From Nitrososphaeraceae archaeon (lineage in GTDB: Archaea; Thermoproteota; Nitrososphaeria; Nitrososphaerales; Nitrososphaeraceae): a DNA stretch of 64,000 nucleotides. The stretch is taken from positions 1 through 64,000 of the forward strand of contig JADDOW010000074.1 of assembly GCA_016782225.1 (NCBI GenBank). Direction: 5' to 3'. Shown one piece after another: positions 62,301 through 64,000 of this stretch. The translations under genes were made by a program, and so were the position numbers. Position 1 is the first letter of the stretch; each line of letters opens with the position of its first letter. Under the pieces are notes generated by a model that saw nothing but the letters and a program-made list of their open reading frames with translations, was not told where the DNA came from and did not search any database.

Positions 62301-62614
62301 ATATTTTTCACCCATTCTTAAACACCCAAAAATAACGCCAAATGATTGGACAGAACACCTGTTTCTCACAAATTTATTTACTCTATCCTCTTTGTGTTTA
62401 GATCTGTATTTTTTCTTCTCTTGAATTAATATTCAATTTCATTTTCATTAATTGATAATAACCATATTGCCTGTAATTACTATCCTCATCATTTCTTATT
62501 TTAACAAAATTTATCTTGGATTTTTCAATTCTTATATTTTTTAATATTTTAAAATGTTTAATTCTGTTTCTTAAATATTTGATGAGGGATGCTTTTATGG
62601 AAATGGTTTGCCTA

Positions 62615-63490
62615 TCAAATAAAAATGATCTCTAAATCTTGAGAGTTCAAAATGTTTAATACTTTCTCTTTATCTTTGCCTAATCCTTTATCATCGACAT
62701 ATATGTGATTTATTTTTTCGATGCTTTTTCCTTTGACTTGTTTCATTATTTGTTCATTTATGAAAGCAAGATTGTACTTGCTGATTACGGGCCCAAAGGC
62801 TACATTGGAGAAAAGAATCAGTTCATTATATTTTTGTGGATAGTGATTACCACCAATTCCTATACCTATGGTTGTGTTGTTATTCTCAATGTATTTTTCA
62901 ATATCTATTATAGATTCCAATACACTTTTACATACTATTGACGCAGTTGTTTTGTTTACCCATTGATTTTCTGAGGAACCTATTTCTATAAATAGGATTG
63001 GATTTACCAATGAGGTGGGTCCATGATGAGTGGCCTCTATTGTCAAATCATAGCCAAAAAGTTCTTGCCTTTTTTCATATATCTTTTTCATATAGACTTT
63101 TTGAAAGGATGGAAATGTGTTTCCAATTTCCTTTGGCTTCCCACCTGATAAAACGATGTCTGAAAAATTTCCAGTGCTATGAGAAGTCAAAGTTGGGGTT
63201 TTACTTTTAGACGCATGTTTTGATAAAAATATTACCATGTTTTCTTTTGGTATTATCCCATCTAGATTATTGATATTAATTAAATCTCGATTTGTAATGA
63301 CTAGTGCAGTATTTAAATGCTTTAAAGAACCCAATACTTTAAAATCTGTATTTGTATTGTTATGATTATTCTGATTTTCTATGATGCCTTTGTTTGTTAT
63401 TTCAAATTCTTCGTTATCTAATAGATAATTTATCATTGTATTACTTGCTGGATCTTTTGTGGATGTTAGTATTGTAAAATTCTTTATCAA
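62615..63490 (-). CDS. dtdA: D-aminoacyl-tRNA deacylase (DtdA/GEK1 type)
   Basis: LTIEATHHGPTSLVNPILFIEIGSSENQWVNKTTASIVCKSVLESI; GIGGNHYPQKYNELILFSNVAFG. Confidence 0.9.
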   Translation of the reverse strand: MIKNFTILTSTKDPASNTMINYLLDNEEFEITNKGIIENQNNHNNTNTDFKVLGSLKHLNTALVITNRDLININNLDGIIPKENMVIFLSKHASKSKTPTLTSHSTGNFSDIVLSGGKPKEIGNTFPSFQKVYMKKIYEKRQELFGYDLTIEATHHGPTSLVNPILFIEIGSSENQWVNKTTASIVCKSVLESIIDIEKYIENNNTTIGIGIGGNHYPQKYNELILFSNVAFGPVISKYNLAFINEQIMKQVKGKSIEKINHIYVDDKGLGKDKEKVLNILNSQDLEIIFI

Positions 63491-63608
63491 TAAAATAAAA
63501 TCTGTATTTATTATTTTATCTTTTATATTAAAATATATTGGTATTCGACATCAAATGCATTATAAACTTATAAATTCCAAATAACTAAGTTTAATGATTT
63601 CAATAAAT

Positions 63609-64000
63609 ATGCCAAAAAAGCTCACTGATGGTGATGGAGACTTGGACTTGATGGATATTGATTCCGATAATACTGATGTTGTTGATGATGACATCGACAA
63701 TGATGATGATGCTCTTGGGGTAAATACTGATAAATTGTCTCAAAATAAAAATAAAAATAAAAGTAAATCCCTCTCCATTTTACAAGAAGATACGAAAAAG
63801 GGTAAAAAAAACAACAAACAGGAAAACCAAAAATTGGTAAAGAGTGACATAGAAACTGAATCGTCACATTCAGAAGAAGGGGATGATGATTCGGATTCTA
63901 AATTTTTTGTCGTTAGGGTTTCTGGTGGTCAAGAGAGTTTGATAGCTTCTACGCTTTATAGTAGATTATCGTCAAAAAAGATTGAAGGCATTTACTCTAT
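63609..64000 (+). CDS. spt5: Spt5/NusG-like transcription elongation factor with acidic N-terminal extension (partial, runs off window; alternative in-frame ATG at 63594)
   Basis: MPKKLTDGDGDLDLMDIDSDNTDVVDDDIDNDDDALG...SHSEEGDDDSDSKFFVVRVSGGQESLIASTLYSRLSSKKIEGIYS; the last part reads like the start of an NGN domain. Confidence 0.7.
   Translation, partial: MPKKLTDGDGDLDLMDIDSDNTDVVDDDIDNDDDALGVNTDKLSQNKNKNKSKSLSILQEDTKKGKKNNKQENQKLVKSDIETESSHSEEGDDDSDSKFFVVRVSGGQESLIASTLYSRLSSKKIEGIYS

Noticed and set aside
63622-63867. 81-aa minus-strand ORF with His-rich stretch (HHHHCRCHHQQHQ)
   Set aside because: Antisense of the Asp/GAT-rich Spt5 N-terminus; histidines are an artefact of the complement
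1-64000. CRISPR array, prophage or IS element
   Set aside because: No regularly spaced 25-40 nt repeats, phage structural genes or intact transposase found by eye

Overview
The window looks like a chromosomal segment of an AT-rich, ammonia-oxidising-type archaeon (Thaumarchaeota/Nitrososphaeria, plausibly Nitrosocosmicus-like; the lineage call is inference). Supporting content: 4-hydroxybutyryl-CoA dehydratase, archaeal histone, ribosomal proteins S17e, L19e and L32e, prefoldin alpha, FtsY, DtdA, an Spt5-like protein truncated by the right edge, plastocyanin-like and two-domain multicopper oxidase proteins, and intron-containing archaeal tRNAs. Most of it is core metabolism (guaA, guaB, purA, pyrF, sucCD, trpGD, argF, pckA, aspartokinase, ilvE, apt-mtnP, type II GAPDH). 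I found no convincing CRISPR array, prophage, IS element or defence island. The best leads are: (1) a tRNA-Gln(CUG) gene that seems to carry two or three introns; (2) an Spt5/NusG-like ORF with a long acidic N-terminal extension; (3) an FtsY whose acidic tail and basic/aromatic end are at the C-terminus; (4) a heavily decayed multicopper-oxidase + ZIP transporter locus, apparently once a composite gene, including a TAG at the normally conserved HNxxEG glutamate; (5) tandem thymidylate-kinase paralogues, one with a Lys-to-Arg change in Walker A; (6) ORFs without any canonical start codon; (7) an ordered TGACGG repeat array. No searches or computations could be run, so all family calls come from reading motifs.
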